A stretch of 64,000 nt of DNA. Source: Edaphocola aurantiacus (GTDB lineage: Bacteria > Bacteroidota > Bacteroidia > Chitinophagales > Chitinophagaceae). Below, in pieces: positions 35,918 through 44,863 of this stretch. Both the position numbers and the translations under genes were made by a program. The stretch lies in the NCBI RefSeq assembly GCF_019797745.1, contig NZ_VOSI01000005.1, positions 62,001-126,000 on the forward strand, written 5' to 3'. The notes under the pieces are model-generated. The model saw only the letters and a list, made by a program, of their open reading frames with translations. It searched no databases and was not told the origin of the DNA. How positions within the stretch are numbered: the first letter of the stretch is position 1; every line of letters starts with the position of its first letter.

Positions 35918-36622
35918 CTATGGCACATGCCTTGTACTTGTTCCGGTCTGTACTTTTTTCCAGTTAAGGTTGATCACTGGAACAACACGCCTTCCGATTC
36001 TGTTGAAAAGCCCGATTTGCAGTACCTTTCCTGTTTGACATTTATTAATCAGACCAATTTGCAGTCCCTTAGCTTCCGTTGCCACATTTGCCAGTGCTGC
36101 AACAGAAACACCACTTAATCTATCCGTATAATTAATCAGTCCGCTAACCTGAACGCCTTCAAGTTCATAACAAAAACCTGATAGTCCATTAAGGAATAGG
36201 CCATGATTATAGGTTTCTTTCATACCTCCGATACTAACAGAGAGTCCGTTGATATAGGTGCCATAGGTTGGATAAACATATGTAGTACTTGCATAGCCGG
36301 AATTAGAAAAAAAGCTTACACGTTTACCCTTTTCCTGTTCAACACCTACCAGTCCGATTAATGTGCCATATAGGCCACCGATTATTCCCAAAGGGCCAAC
36401 TTCCAGATTAACTCCGTTAACTTTTACAAAAGTGGTATCGCTCCAGGTCGACCAGGGGTGAGCTGTCCAACCGACTGTAATTCCATTGACCACTTTATGG
36501 TTATGGCCTGGAGACCAACTGAAAAAACTGGTGTCGATATGGGCGGGAAGTTGTTCTTGCCCTTTGACCTGGGTACGAAAGGATGTAATAATGATCAATA
36601 CGGATATTAAGTGTCTGCACAT
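35918..36622 (-). CDS. Secreted surface-repeat protein (LA_2272-like)
   Basis: The 234-residue protein has a signal peptide (MCRHLISVLIIITSFRTQVKGQ) and a glycine-rich repeat pattern, for example HGLFLNGLSGF, GVQVSGLINYT, GVSVAALANVA, GLQIGLINKC and VLQIGLFNRIG. This resembles the LA_2272 surface-repeat family, described only by sequence, with probable beta-solenoid or barrel strands. That family name is from memory of the pattern and is moderately sure. Likely outer-membrane or surface. Confidence 0.7.
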   Translation of the reverse strand: MCRHLISVLIIITSFRTQVKGQEQLPAHIDTSFFSWSPGHNHKVVNGITVGWTAHPWSTWSDTTFVKVNGVNLEVGPLGIIGGLYGTLIGLVGVEQEKGKRVSFFSNSGYASTTYVYPTYGTYINGLSVSIGGMKETYNHGLFLNGLSGFCYELEGVQVSGLINYTDRLSGVSVAALANVATEAKGLQIGLINKCQTGKVLQIGLFNRIGRRVVPVINLNWKKVQTGTSTRHVP

Positions 36623-36703
36623 TGTTCAGATAGGGTTAAGTATGATAATGACCTGTTACACTAAAAGACAAATATATATAAAATCGGTACTATCGGCTTT
36701 AAC

Positions 36704-36744
36704 AAAACAACAGCCGGTACCAATACAGTACCGGCTGTTGTTTT
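36704..36744. terminator. Intrinsic terminator, 17-bp stem
   Basis: Arms 36704-36720 and 36728-36744 pair perfectly around a 7-nt loop, A-rich on one side and T-rich on the other. It follows the minus-strand gene at 36792. Confidence 0.75.
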
Positions 36745-36791
36745 ATATCGGAAAATGCATCAATACACTAAGCTGTGCTGTTGCATAAGTA

Positions 36792-37151
36792 CTACTCTCC
36801 AAAGATAGAAGCACAATCCTTGCCCATATCTTGCATTTTCGCAGGCAAGCCCATTTTCTCGGCCTGCTTGAGTAATTCTTTAGGAGGTGCCTGACCCGAT
36901 TTTACCGCATTCAGTTTATACAATACTTTAAGTTCTTCCAGGTTCATTTTGGCACTCAGGTCTTTGACAAAGCAGTCGCCAAATTTTTCAGATTTTTCTT
37001 TAGAGGTACCATCGTTGAGCATCTCTTTAACGATCTGGCTGCGGATCGATTTGAGTATAGAGGCTTTGGTCTCTGCCGGTTTGGACTGTGCGATGGCTGA
37101 CATGCTGCCACCCAGGAGGATCATACTTAAGGCAATAAATAGTTTTTTCAT
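36792..37151 (-). CDS. Small secreted protein with two conserved-looking cysteines
   Basis: The 119-residue protein has a signal peptide (MKKLFIALSMILLGGSMSAIAQ) and a helical mature part with Cys in GDCFVKDL and DMGKDCASIFGE, which could form a disulphide. No family recognised. It has its own terminator (36704-36744) and lies beside repeat copy B. Confidence 0.78.
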   Translation of the reverse strand: MKKLFIALSMILLGGSMSAIAQSKPAETKASILKSIRSQIVKEMLNDGTSKEKSEKFGDCFVKDLSAKMNLEELKVLYKLNAVKSGQAPPKELLKQAEKMGLPAKMQDMGKDCASIFGE

Positions 37152-38228
37152 CTGATAATTATTTGAGTGCCGAAAATAAGGCTATCCTACTGATAATCGG
37201 TGCAGTACACTTTATTTTTTTAAGATTAATTGATGTCTGCGATTTTGAAAGACAGGATAACACAAACGAGGGTGCATACTGGTGGTTGTGAAAAGGGAGG
37301 CTTAGCATTCTGCCGACTATGCAACTGTGTTTTTAGTGTTTTACAAAAGGGCAGAACGGCCGTTTTTTAGTGGGATGTTTTGGCGGTACTAGATTACTAA
37401 ATTTGACTAATTTTTTTATGTTAACTGACTATCCGCATGTAGGCAACGATTTTATTCGTCCTTTTGTCCGGCAACAAAAGGACCAAAAATGCCTTGTTTT
37501 CATCAAGGCGATTGCGGGGCACCGCCATTTTGTACCGTTACGTGCATTGATCGTTTGAGCTTAACGGGTGATCCGTTCGGTGCTCAACGATCGCAGCTCC
37601 ACTCCAAAATGGCTATCGCTGTGATGAAAACAATAAGCGATCCGTACAGAACAGATCGCTCGAAAGGCCTTATAAATCCGGCGTTAATAAAATCATTGGC
37701 TCGGTCGATAAAGTCGTAAACCACTGTCAGAACGCAGTGAGTCTGGTTTGCGGCCGGCCGACACATTGATTTTTAGCCAGGGATTTATACAGCCTTGATT
37801 TTTTGGCGGTACCTTTTGCATCAAGGCAAAAGGTAGCAATAGATAAGATATATAAGCTACTTAAATCATAATACTAGACTTTGTTTCCATTAAGCGGATA
37901 CTCAGTTTATGTTATTTAATTGCAGCTTAGGTTTATAGTGTTTATGCTCTTTTGGACAACTTAAATCTCTTCATCTTCAAAATAATCCACCATCCCATTT
38001 CGTCATACGATGGTCAAATCTGTGCCAGCGTGCGTTTTGTGACAATTATGACAAAACTCTATTCTACTTTTGCCGCGCTTACAGGCACCGGTAGTGTGGC
38101 CTGGATGATATAAATCTACATTCCGTTTCCGAATCTATTTTAAAAAATGACCCATTCTGTGGGACGGGAATTTTTATGTCTGTAACCAAACACTTTTATA
38201 CCCAATGCACTTTTAAATGATGTATGAT
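37152..38228. other. 1.08-kb gene-free region holding repeat copy B and a second hairpin
   Basis: Contains repeat copy B (37421-37794) and an adjacent hairpin, TACCTTTTGC/GCAAAAGGTA at 37810-37835, of the same design as the element's first hairpin. A TACTTTTG box at 38065-38072 could serve the adhesin gene, but the nearest TTG is 25 bp away. No coding frame is convincing. Confidence 0.6.
37421..37794 (+). repeat. Dispersed palindromic repeat, copy B
   Basis: Core 37449-37794, aligned with copy C (58803-59147) and, inverted, with copy A. Nested arms: 37494-37504 with 37623-37633 (11 bp), 37508-37512 with 37615-37619, 37524-37532 with 37605-37613 (9 bp), 37549-37560 with 37582-37592 (11 bp, one bulge), 37563-37567 with 37573-37577. 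The first hairpin is 37458-37467 with 37474-37483. Confidence 0.88.
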
Positions 38229-40997
38229 ATGAACAAAACACTTAGCCGGTTTATACTGTGCTTATGCAGCTTATTGTGTTCCGGTCTGCTGCTCCGGGGC
38301 CAGACGGTCACTATAGGGACGGGGACGGGTAGTGGTACCTCCACGCCCTTCTCGCGATTTTACGAATACTCCATGAGCGAATCCATATACCTGGGTTCAG
38401 AATTTGGGGGCAATACCGGTAATATTACGGCTATTGCCTATGATAAAGCTTCGGGTTCCAGCACCGCAACTACACCCTCTGTCAGTATATATATGAAGCT
38501 AACCACAAGTACGACGGTAGGCACCGGTATATACCCTGTATCGCTGAGCGGTTATACCCTGGTATGGACCGGTAGCTTTCCCAACAGTGCTTCGGGCTGG
38601 CAGGAAGTGACCCTCAATACACCATTCCCTTACCCGTCTACCAGCCAGAACCTTTCTGTACTGGTGTTGAACAACAGCGGGGCGGTCATCTCATCGGGCA
38701 GGCCACAATTCCGCTATACCACAACCAGCGTGCGCCAGGAAGCTGACTATACAGGCTCCTCGGCCTGGACAGCAGCTTCCAGTCTTATTCCGCATTGGGA
38801 ACGCCCCAATGCACGATTTACTTTAAGTCCCTTATCATCCTGTCTGTTACCTTCCTCGGTAACTATTGGTACGACTACCGCCACCACTAGCAATGTGTCC
38901 TGGGTAGCTTCTGCGAGCAATCCTGTTGCATACCAGTGGGAGGTGCGCAGTACCGGCCAGCCGGGGAGTGGCAGTGCCGGACTGATTGATAATGGCAGTG
39001 CCACGGGCACCTCTGTTACGGCCAGTAATTTACCTCCGGCATCGACCAGCTATTTCTATATACGCACGCAATGCAGTAATGGAGATTACAGCCTCTGGTC
39101 TGGTGGTACCGCTTGCGTTACCCCATGTGCCCCGGTTACTGCATATCCCTGGACTGCCGGTTTTGACAATCTGCAACTTCCTTCGTCCTGCTGGACCAAC
39201 ACCAGTAACTCCAATAAGCAATGGGAATTTGTAGCGGCTGATGCCGCTCATGGTGCTGCTGCAACGCATTCCGGAACGGGCATGGCGAGGGTAGATGTGT
39301 ATAATGCCATCTCGGCCAATAATCCTATGCGCCTGCAACTGCCTCCAATGCAACTGGGTGCTAATATGCAATTGCAATACTGGACATGGATTGGCGCAGA
39401 AGGAGATCCCGCTCCGCTATCGGTCGAGGTATCTGCTGACGGTGGAAATACTTTTACTACACTATACAATCATACCAATAGCACCAGTACGAACCAATGG
39501 ATGCAGTACAGCCATTCTTTATCTGCCTATGCAGGGCAGACCGTATTGATCCGCTTTAAAGCAGTCAGTAACTATGGTTCTGGCTCTTGTAATATCAATC
39601 TTGATGATATTACCGTACAGACGGCAACGGTGGTGCCGGTTACTGCTGACAGTGTAGATGTGTACACACAAGGTAACATCCCTGCTGTGATCTCTACGCT
39701 GGGCGGCAGTGTACAGCTGCTGGCTCAGGTATATCCTAATACCGTAAACCAGTCTGTGACCTGGAGCATTATTCCGGTAACAGGAGCAGCCATTATCAAT
39801 ACAAGTGGTTTGGTTACAGCGCAAGGCAATGGTACAGTATGGGCTAAGGCCGTATCGGCACTGAATACAGATAAGAAAGATTCCCTGCTGATCACGATCA
39901 GCGGACAGATAATCAATGTAGACAGCGTTGATGCACATACCCTGAACAATGTCGCTGCCCAAATCAATACTAACGGAGGCACTTTGCAAATGGTAGCACA
40001 GGTATACCCCAATACAGTGAGCCAGTCTGTGAGCTGGAGTATAGTTCCGGTAACCGGTGCAGCCACTATTAATGCCAATGGTGTGATCACTGCACAGAGC
40101 AATGGTACAGTATGGGCGAAAGCGGTATCGGTACAGAATACGGCTAAAAGAGATTCCGTATTGGTGACCATCAGCGGACAGGTTGTAAATATCGATAGCG
40201 TTGACGTACGGACATTGAATAATGTTGCGGCACAAATCAATGTTTATGGAGGTACACTGCAAATGTTCGCACAGGTATATCCTGCTATGGCTAACCAATC
40301 GGTGAGCTGGAGCATCGTTCCGGTAACGGGTGCAGCCACTATTAATGCTAATGGTATAATCACTGCGCAGGGCAACGGTACCGTATGGGCCAAAGCAGTA
40401 TCTGTACAGAACACGGCTAAAAGAGATTCTGTACTGGTTACCATCAGTGGTCAGGCGATCAATGTAGATAGTGTTGATGTGCGTACGGCTAATGGTGCTG
40501 CGGCATATATTAATACCAATGGAGGTACACTGCAACTGGAAGCTTGGGTATACCCGGCAAATGCCACCCAGTCTGTACAATGGTCTGTGGTGCCCCTAAC
40601 GGGCAATGCCAGTATCAACAGCAGCGGCTTGGTTACTGCACTGGCCAATGGCCAGGTCTGGGCTAAAGCCACATCAATGGTAAATGCGGCCAAATCTGAT
40701 TCTGTATTGATCCTGATTCAAAGCCAGGAACTCAGTATCGGGGATACGGACGACCAGGGATTTTACCTATATCCTAATCCGGTACAAGATAAGTTTGTCA
40801 TCCATATACCGGCCAACCATCCGCAATTAACCCTGCTAATCCGCGATCATAGCGGAAAGATGATGCAGCAGCTCACGATCAGGGCTGGTGCGGCAGAAAC
40901 ATATCCGGTAGATATCAGTGCACTGCAACCTGGCTTATATTTCCTTTCTCTGGAAGGGAAAGGGGTGCTGATCAGCCGTAAACTGATTAAAAACTAA
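38229..40997 (+). CDS. Large secreted adhesin-like protein with four 91-aa repeats and T9SS sorting domain
   Basis: ATGs at 38217, 38220 and 38229 are all in frame; the last gives the best leader (MNKTLSRFILCLCSLLCSGLLLRGQ). The 922-residue product has a beta-rich N-terminal domain, a fibronectin-like segment (about residues 208-300) and a MAM/cleaved-adhesin-like domain with PWTAGFDNLQLPSSCW. Four repeats of exactly 91 residues follow, Ig/BIG2-like (WSIVPVTGAATINANG.ITAQ.NGTVWAKAVS). The end is a T9SS type A tail: YLYPNPVQDKFVI...GLYFLSLEGKG. It is probably exported by T9SS to the surface for adhesion. Confidence 0.88.
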   Translation: MNKTLSRFILCLCSLLCSGLLLRGQTVTIGTGTGSGTSTPFSRFYEYSMSESIYLGSEFGGNTGNITAIAYDKASGSSTATTPSVSIYMKLTTSTTVGTGIYPVSLSGYTLVWTGSFPNSASGWQEVTLNTPFPYPSTSQNLSVLVLNNSGAVISSGRPQFRYTTTSVRQEADYTGSSAWTAASSLIPHWERPNARFTLSPLSSCLLPSSVTIGTTTATTSNVSWVASASNPVAYQWEVRSTGQPGSGSAGLIDNGSATGTSVTASNLPPASTSYFYIRTQCSNGDYSLWSGGTACVTPCAPVTAYPWTAGFDNLQLPSSCWTNTSNSNKQWEFVAADAAHGAAATHSGTGMARVDVYNAISANNPMRLQLPPMQLGANMQLQYWTWIGAEGDPAPLSVEVSADGGNTFTTLYNHTNSTSTNQWMQYSHSLSAYAGQTVLIRFKAVSNYGSGSCNINLDDITVQTATVVPVTADSVDVYTQGNIPAVISTLGGSVQLLAQVYPNTVNQSVTWSIIPVTGAAIINTSGLVTAQGNGTVWAKAVSALNTDKKDSLLITISGQIINVDSVDAHTLNNVAAQINTNGGTLQMVAQVYPNTVSQSVSWSIVPVTGAATINANGVITAQSNGTVWAKAVSVQNTAKRDSVLVTISGQVVNIDSVDVRTLNNVAAQINVYGGTLQMFAQVYPAMANQSVSWSIVPVTGAATINANGIITAQGNGTVWAKAVSVQNTAKRDSVLVTISGQAINVDSVDVRTANGAAAYINTNGGTLQLEAWVYPANATQSVQWSVVPLTGNASINSSGLVTALANGQVWAKATSMVNAAKSDSVLILIQSQELSIGDTDDQGFYLYPNPVQDKFVIHIPANHPQLTLLIRDHSGKMMQQLTIRAGAAETYPVDISALQPGLYFLSLEGKGVLISRKLIKN
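39648..40739 (+). repeat. Four tandem 273-bp coding repeats
   Basis: Units begin at 39648, 39921, 40194 and 40467, each exactly 273 bp, with no indels between them. They encode the 91-residue Ig-like repeats of the adhesin. Confidence 0.9.
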
Positions 40998-41509
40998 AAT
41001 TACTTCGGCGTATATCGCCAAGATCAAAAAGGCTTTCAGGTAATCAACCTGGAAGCCTTTTTCTTTTATCTGAATGCCGATTCCGTTCAGCTATCGGATT
41101 TGTCTTTTCTACATGTGGACTGTAGCGGAAACACTGGCTTTTGCTCTTGATTTCCGGTGCTATCCCCACGCACACCACACCATATAGCAGTAGATATTGC
41201 GTTGCAAGTTTCTGTATCTTAAAGAGTTAAAGAATCAGGCTTGACCTTAAAATATTTATTTTTTTTCTCACACCGACACAGCCTGACGTAAGCTCGCACT
41301 ACTTTTACATTATAGAAACGGAGCACAATGAATCTCGTTGTTCCTGCTTCCATCAATGCCAGAGCAAGCGATACAATCATGGATATTGTAAGCAGCGCAT
41401 CGATGCATTTCCCTGCTATTGCGGTATATATTAGACCGGTCGTACCCGTACCGGCAGGGCATTGTATTCCTTTTCTGAACCCTTTTATAAACCTCTAAAT
41501 TAAAACACT
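40998..41509. other. 512-bp spacer
   Basis: Contains the terminator at 41026-41062. The remainder has no convincing gene, repeat or promoter. Confidence 0.5.
41026..41062 (+). terminator. Intrinsic terminator of the adhesin gene
   Basis: AAAAAGGCTTTCAGGT (41026-41041) pairs with ACCTGGAAGCCTTTTT (41047-41062), with one G-T-type pair. It belongs to the recurrent AAAGGCTTTCA family. Confidence 0.75.
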
Positions 41510-43732
41510 ATGTCTGTAATTATTGTAAGCGCTTCTGCGACACTAAACACCGCATTCTTTACCCCTGGCAACGTCTATGAATTTTATAATGACCACGATC
41601 TGCAGGCGGCTGTTATAGCCCTGCCGGCCGATGTTACGCTCCGCTTTAAAGGTGGTAGTCTCAACAATGGTACGCTCATGGGTAATGATACCATTATCGA
41701 AGCGCCAATGGCTACTATCTTTGGTAAAACCCTGGCTATAGATGACGCTGGTACCTGGAAGATAGATCGTGCCTATTCCGACTGGTTCGATTGTTATAAG
41801 GATGGCTATTATATTGATCCTCAAACATTTGATTCTGCTACCGGAACCTATGAGTACAATGGTAATACCTATACTGCCGGTCAGTTATGCGGTGCCGTGT
41901 ACCACAACGACCGTTTTATGCTGCAGCAATTGCTCAACCTCAGTGCCCAGCACACCACCATTACCGAGGGTATCTATATGGTAGACAGTGAGGGTGGAAC
42001 GGGCGAGTACTTTCCCAATCAGCTGACCTGGTTCCGTAAAAAAGGACTGACCCTGCAAATTGAGGGTATTCTGAAAATGATTCCTAATGCATTTACGAAC
42101 TATAACGTACTGCTGATTGCGGAATGTGACAATGTAACGCTGTGCGGATCGGGAAAACTGGTCGGCGATCTGCCGGAGCACCAGGCAACCACCGGCGAAG
42201 GTGGGATGTGCCTGCAGGTAAATTCTACCACCGACATGCTGCTTGAAGGCCTGACTTTTGAGCAGGGCTGGGGCGATGGAGTGTACTACTCCTGGAGAAG
42301 ATATTATAGCGTAACGGATACGAATAATCAGGAAAAACACACCTGGAACAATGTAAAATGTCTGTATAACCGCCGCACGGGTTTTGTTGTGGAGAAAGGT
42401 GACTATATTTCTGTGCATAACAGCGACTTCAACTACACCGGCGTGTTTAATGGTACAGCAACCTTCTCGGGTGTAGATATTGAGCCATTTGGCAGCGACG
42501 ATACACCGCAGCGCTACTGTAAGGAGATCCACTTCAACCAGTGTCGTGCCAATTATAATAAAGGTACGGGCTTCCGCTTCGAACGATTGATGGGTGGCTC
42601 TGTAACCCATTCCGAAGCCTCATTTAACGGTGGTTCAGCCGTAGAAACCCTGCGTTGCTATGTAGTGAATGAAGATAAAGTATGGGGTGTGCATGTGACA
42701 CCAGAGGACCGACGCTTCTTTGCGAATCAGATCATCATTGATGCTAATACTTTTAAGGACAACTGGGTAACCTTCACCTCTGTAGAAAGTTCGGCTCATA
42801 TCACAAACAACTTCGTTCAGAATACCGGCATCTTCCTGACCGGTGCATGGCAGGAATCTGTGGTTGCCCACAATAAAGTGTTCAATACCGGCAATGTGGT
42901 GTTCCTGTCCGGGCACCTGCGCAACCTGCTGATTGAAAATAACTATGTTGAGGGTATCAATGCTCCGGATGAGGGTACTGCCTCCGGCGATAGCTCGGCC
43001 ATCTTTTTGATCCGCCAGTGGGGTGATCCTTCCGATTTAGTGAAGAATGTAGTGTTTCAGAACAATATCTTCAAATATGCTGGCAATACGACTATTTATG
43101 GCAGTAATGACAGCCAGCCGATGCCTTACCCTTCGGTGAAAAATTACCTGTTCTTTGTCGAAGACAGGGATACGGTAGAGCCTGTCAAATTCCTGAATAA
43201 CCATTTTGATGATGCTTTATGGGCACCGGAGATTAATCATAATGCCTATACTTTGTATGAAACATATGCCGGTATTCCCAAAATCATTCAGGAAAGAACC
43301 TTCCGTGTAGAAGACCTGGAGCAGACCAAACACCTGATGAAAGGCGATATCATAGAAGCATATGGTCAGAAAGGTCTGGTGACCAGAGCTGGCTGGTTGG
43401 ATACTATTGGTACCACATTTGCCAATAGCACCACCTATCAGAAATACCAGATCATTAATGATGGGTCGCACACAGGAATGTCACTGGTGGTGGGCGCCGG
43501 TACTACTGCGGCGACCGGTACTTTCCCATACGGCTACGGCGGTAGCGGTACGGCTTCGATCAGACCGATTAACCTGGATTATCCGGTGATCGTATGGCAA
43601 AACGTAGGTACCTGTACTGCAGGTAATCGTCCGACAGAATTCAATACACAGGGTCGTACCCTGGTAGAGATTGATCCGGGTGTATCTACCCAGATGATTC
43701 AGTGGGATGGTACTGCATGGATTGTACTTTAA
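41510..43732 (+). CDS. Right-handed beta-helix protein without signal peptide (tail-spike- or pectate-lyase-like)
   Basis: The 740-residue protein starts MSVIIVSASATLNTAFFTPG, with no leader. The N-terminal region (YEFYNDHDLQAAVIALPADVTLRFKGGSLNNGTL) and repeated short N/G-rich turns (NNVKCLYNRRTGFVVEKGD, NNFVQNTGIF, NNYVEGINAP) indicate a parallel beta-helix. The C-terminal 200 residues form a separate Gly/Thr-rich domain ending in WIVL. There is no T9SS tail. Similar domains occur in phage tail spikes and in polysaccharide lyases; no catalytic residues can be assigned. A GTG/ATG further upstream giving a leader was not found. Confidence 0.75.
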   Translation: MSVIIVSASATLNTAFFTPGNVYEFYNDHDLQAAVIALPADVTLRFKGGSLNNGTLMGNDTIIEAPMATIFGKTLAIDDAGTWKIDRAYSDWFDCYKDGYYIDPQTFDSATGTYEYNGNTYTAGQLCGAVYHNDRFMLQQLLNLSAQHTTITEGIYMVDSEGGTGEYFPNQLTWFRKKGLTLQIEGILKMIPNAFTNYNVLLIAECDNVTLCGSGKLVGDLPEHQATTGEGGMCLQVNSTTDMLLEGLTFEQGWGDGVYYSWRRYYSVTDTNNQEKHTWNNVKCLYNRRTGFVVEKGDYISVHNSDFNYTGVFNGTATFSGVDIEPFGSDDTPQRYCKEIHFNQCRANYNKGTGFRFERLMGGSVTHSEASFNGGSAVETLRCYVVNEDKVWGVHVTPEDRRFFANQIIIDANTFKDNWVTFTSVESSAHITNNFVQNTGIFLTGAWQESVVAHNKVFNTGNVVFLSGHLRNLLIENNYVEGINAPDEGTASGDSSAIFLIRQWGDPSDLVKNVVFQNNIFKYAGNTTIYGSNDSQPMPYPSVKNYLFFVEDRDTVEPVKFLNNHFDDALWAPEINHNAYTLYETYAGIPKIIQERTFRVEDLEQTKHLMKGDIIEAYGQKGLVTRAGWLDTIGTTFANSTTYQKYQIINDGSHTGMSLVVGAGTTAATGTFPYGYGGSGTASIRPINLDYPVIVWQNVGTCTAGNRPTEFNTQGRTLVEIDPGVSTQMIQWDGTAWIVL

Positions 43733-43765
43733 GACACTATTCAGTATGTATCAATGCTAATTAAA

Positions 43766-43796
43766 GCTTCCGGGTTATATACCCGGAAGCCTTTTT
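43766..43796 (+). terminator. Intrinsic terminator of the beta-helix gene
   Basis: GCTTCCGGGT (43766-43775) pairs with ACCCGGAAGC (43781-43790), followed by CTTTTTATT. Confidence 0.8.
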
Positions 43797-43980
43797 ATTG
43801 ATGTAAGTATAGCCTTTACTGGGTTATGGAGAATGAATGTACATCAAATCGGTTTACTCCGCGATGGGGCAATGCAGCACTCGAATATGGAGGAATCTAA
43901 CATTTGTATTGGTCTGCCCGTCTATAAGAGTATCTATGGCGATATGTGCGTGTATAATATAAATCATTAAATGTAGAGAT

Positions 43981-44637
43981 ATGATAAAACAGGTAAAATT
44001 GCTGCTAACGCTGTTGCTGATCAGTGCCGGCTTACAGGCCCCTGCTCAGACCATTGATTCTTTTTACGTCAACCGGCTGGTCAATCCGCATGAACTGTTT
44101 GTGCGGATGCACTTCCCTGATTCCAGCTATTATATAAGCCGCACGTTCGATCGTGTAGCCCTGATCTATCCGCCGGTCAATATTGTTACGTTTTATTATC
44201 GTTCCTGCGATTTTGTAAAAGCTGATCCGGTAAAGGATACCATAATACGCCTGTACACACCGGAACCCTATGGTCTGAATGTATGGCTGGTCCGTGATTC
44301 AAATACGGTAGTACAGGAATGTGATATTGTCTGGCAGACAGAGGATGCAGATAGTGTTTCCTACTATTCACCAACTACCGGTGTGGTCAATCCTGACATT
44401 GGCAATAAAGCATTACAGATATATCCTAATCCTGCTAACAGTGTCTTGCATGTATTGGCTGCACCGGGCTGCACATTGATCGTTTCGGATGCACTGGGCA
44501 GAAGGCAATTGCAGCAGTCATTGCACAGCGAGCATGAAACAGTCAATATAAGCGGTCTCTCTTCCGGCGTGTATTTCATACATTGTTATCGGGATGGGCG
44601 GCTGTTGCAGAGCCTTCGGTTCAGCAAATTGCCTTAA
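43981..44637 (+). CDS. Small T9SS-exported protein
   Basis: The 218-residue protein has a signal peptide (MIKQVKLLLTLLLISAGLQAPAQ), a short beta-rich body (about residues 24-140) with no named domain, and a C-terminal sorting domain LQIYPNPANSVLHVLA...GLSSGVYFIHCYRDGRLLQS. The tail matches T9SS type A. The passenger function is unknown. Confidence 0.82.
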   Translation: MIKQVKLLLTLLLISAGLQAPAQTIDSFYVNRLVNPHELFVRMHFPDSSYYISRTFDRVALIYPPVNIVTFYYRSCDFVKADPVKDTIIRLYTPEPYGLNVWLVRDSNTVVQECDIVWQTEDADSVSYYSPTTGVVNPDIGNKALQIYPNPANSVLHVLAAPGCTLIVSDALGRRQLQQSLHSEHETVNISGLSSGVYFIHCYRDGRLLQSLRFSKLP

Positions 44638-44674
44638 GGTATTCATATAAATGATTGGAGCAGTAAACCCTCAC

Positions 44675-44705
44675 AGGCGCACGCAACCTTGCGTGTGCCT
44701 TTTTA
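44675..44705 (+). terminator. Intrinsic terminator
   Basis: AGGCGCACGCAA (44675-44686) pairs with TTGCGTGTGCCT (44689-44700) with one mismatch, then T5. Confidence 0.7.
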
Positions 44706-44863
44706 TTAAGCAGATGTCGTAACGTTTTCTAATGTATTCACAGGGACACTATATCAGGCTTATGGCAGTTGTCGTACTTCTTCAATTGCTACCTCAAGTT
44801 TTGCTATCTGATTTTATATTGATTTTTTCTTTATCTATTTTGGCCTCTATCAAAATGGATAAT

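Noticed and set aside
31747-36790. Whole 31.7-36.8 kb region as the integrated island cargo
   Set aside because: The displaced tRNA end lies at 31.6 kb, so genes beyond it are outside the scar.
37489-37719. Open frame inside repeat copy B (a related frame exists in copy C) as a conserved small protein
   Set aside because: Codon changes between copies are mostly non-synonymous and copy A has an indel, so the similarity reflects the DNA repeat.
39519-40580. Long minus-strand frame of 353 codons within the adhesin gene
   Set aside because: It is the mirror of the tandem repeats; the plus-strand gene has a leader and T9SS tail.
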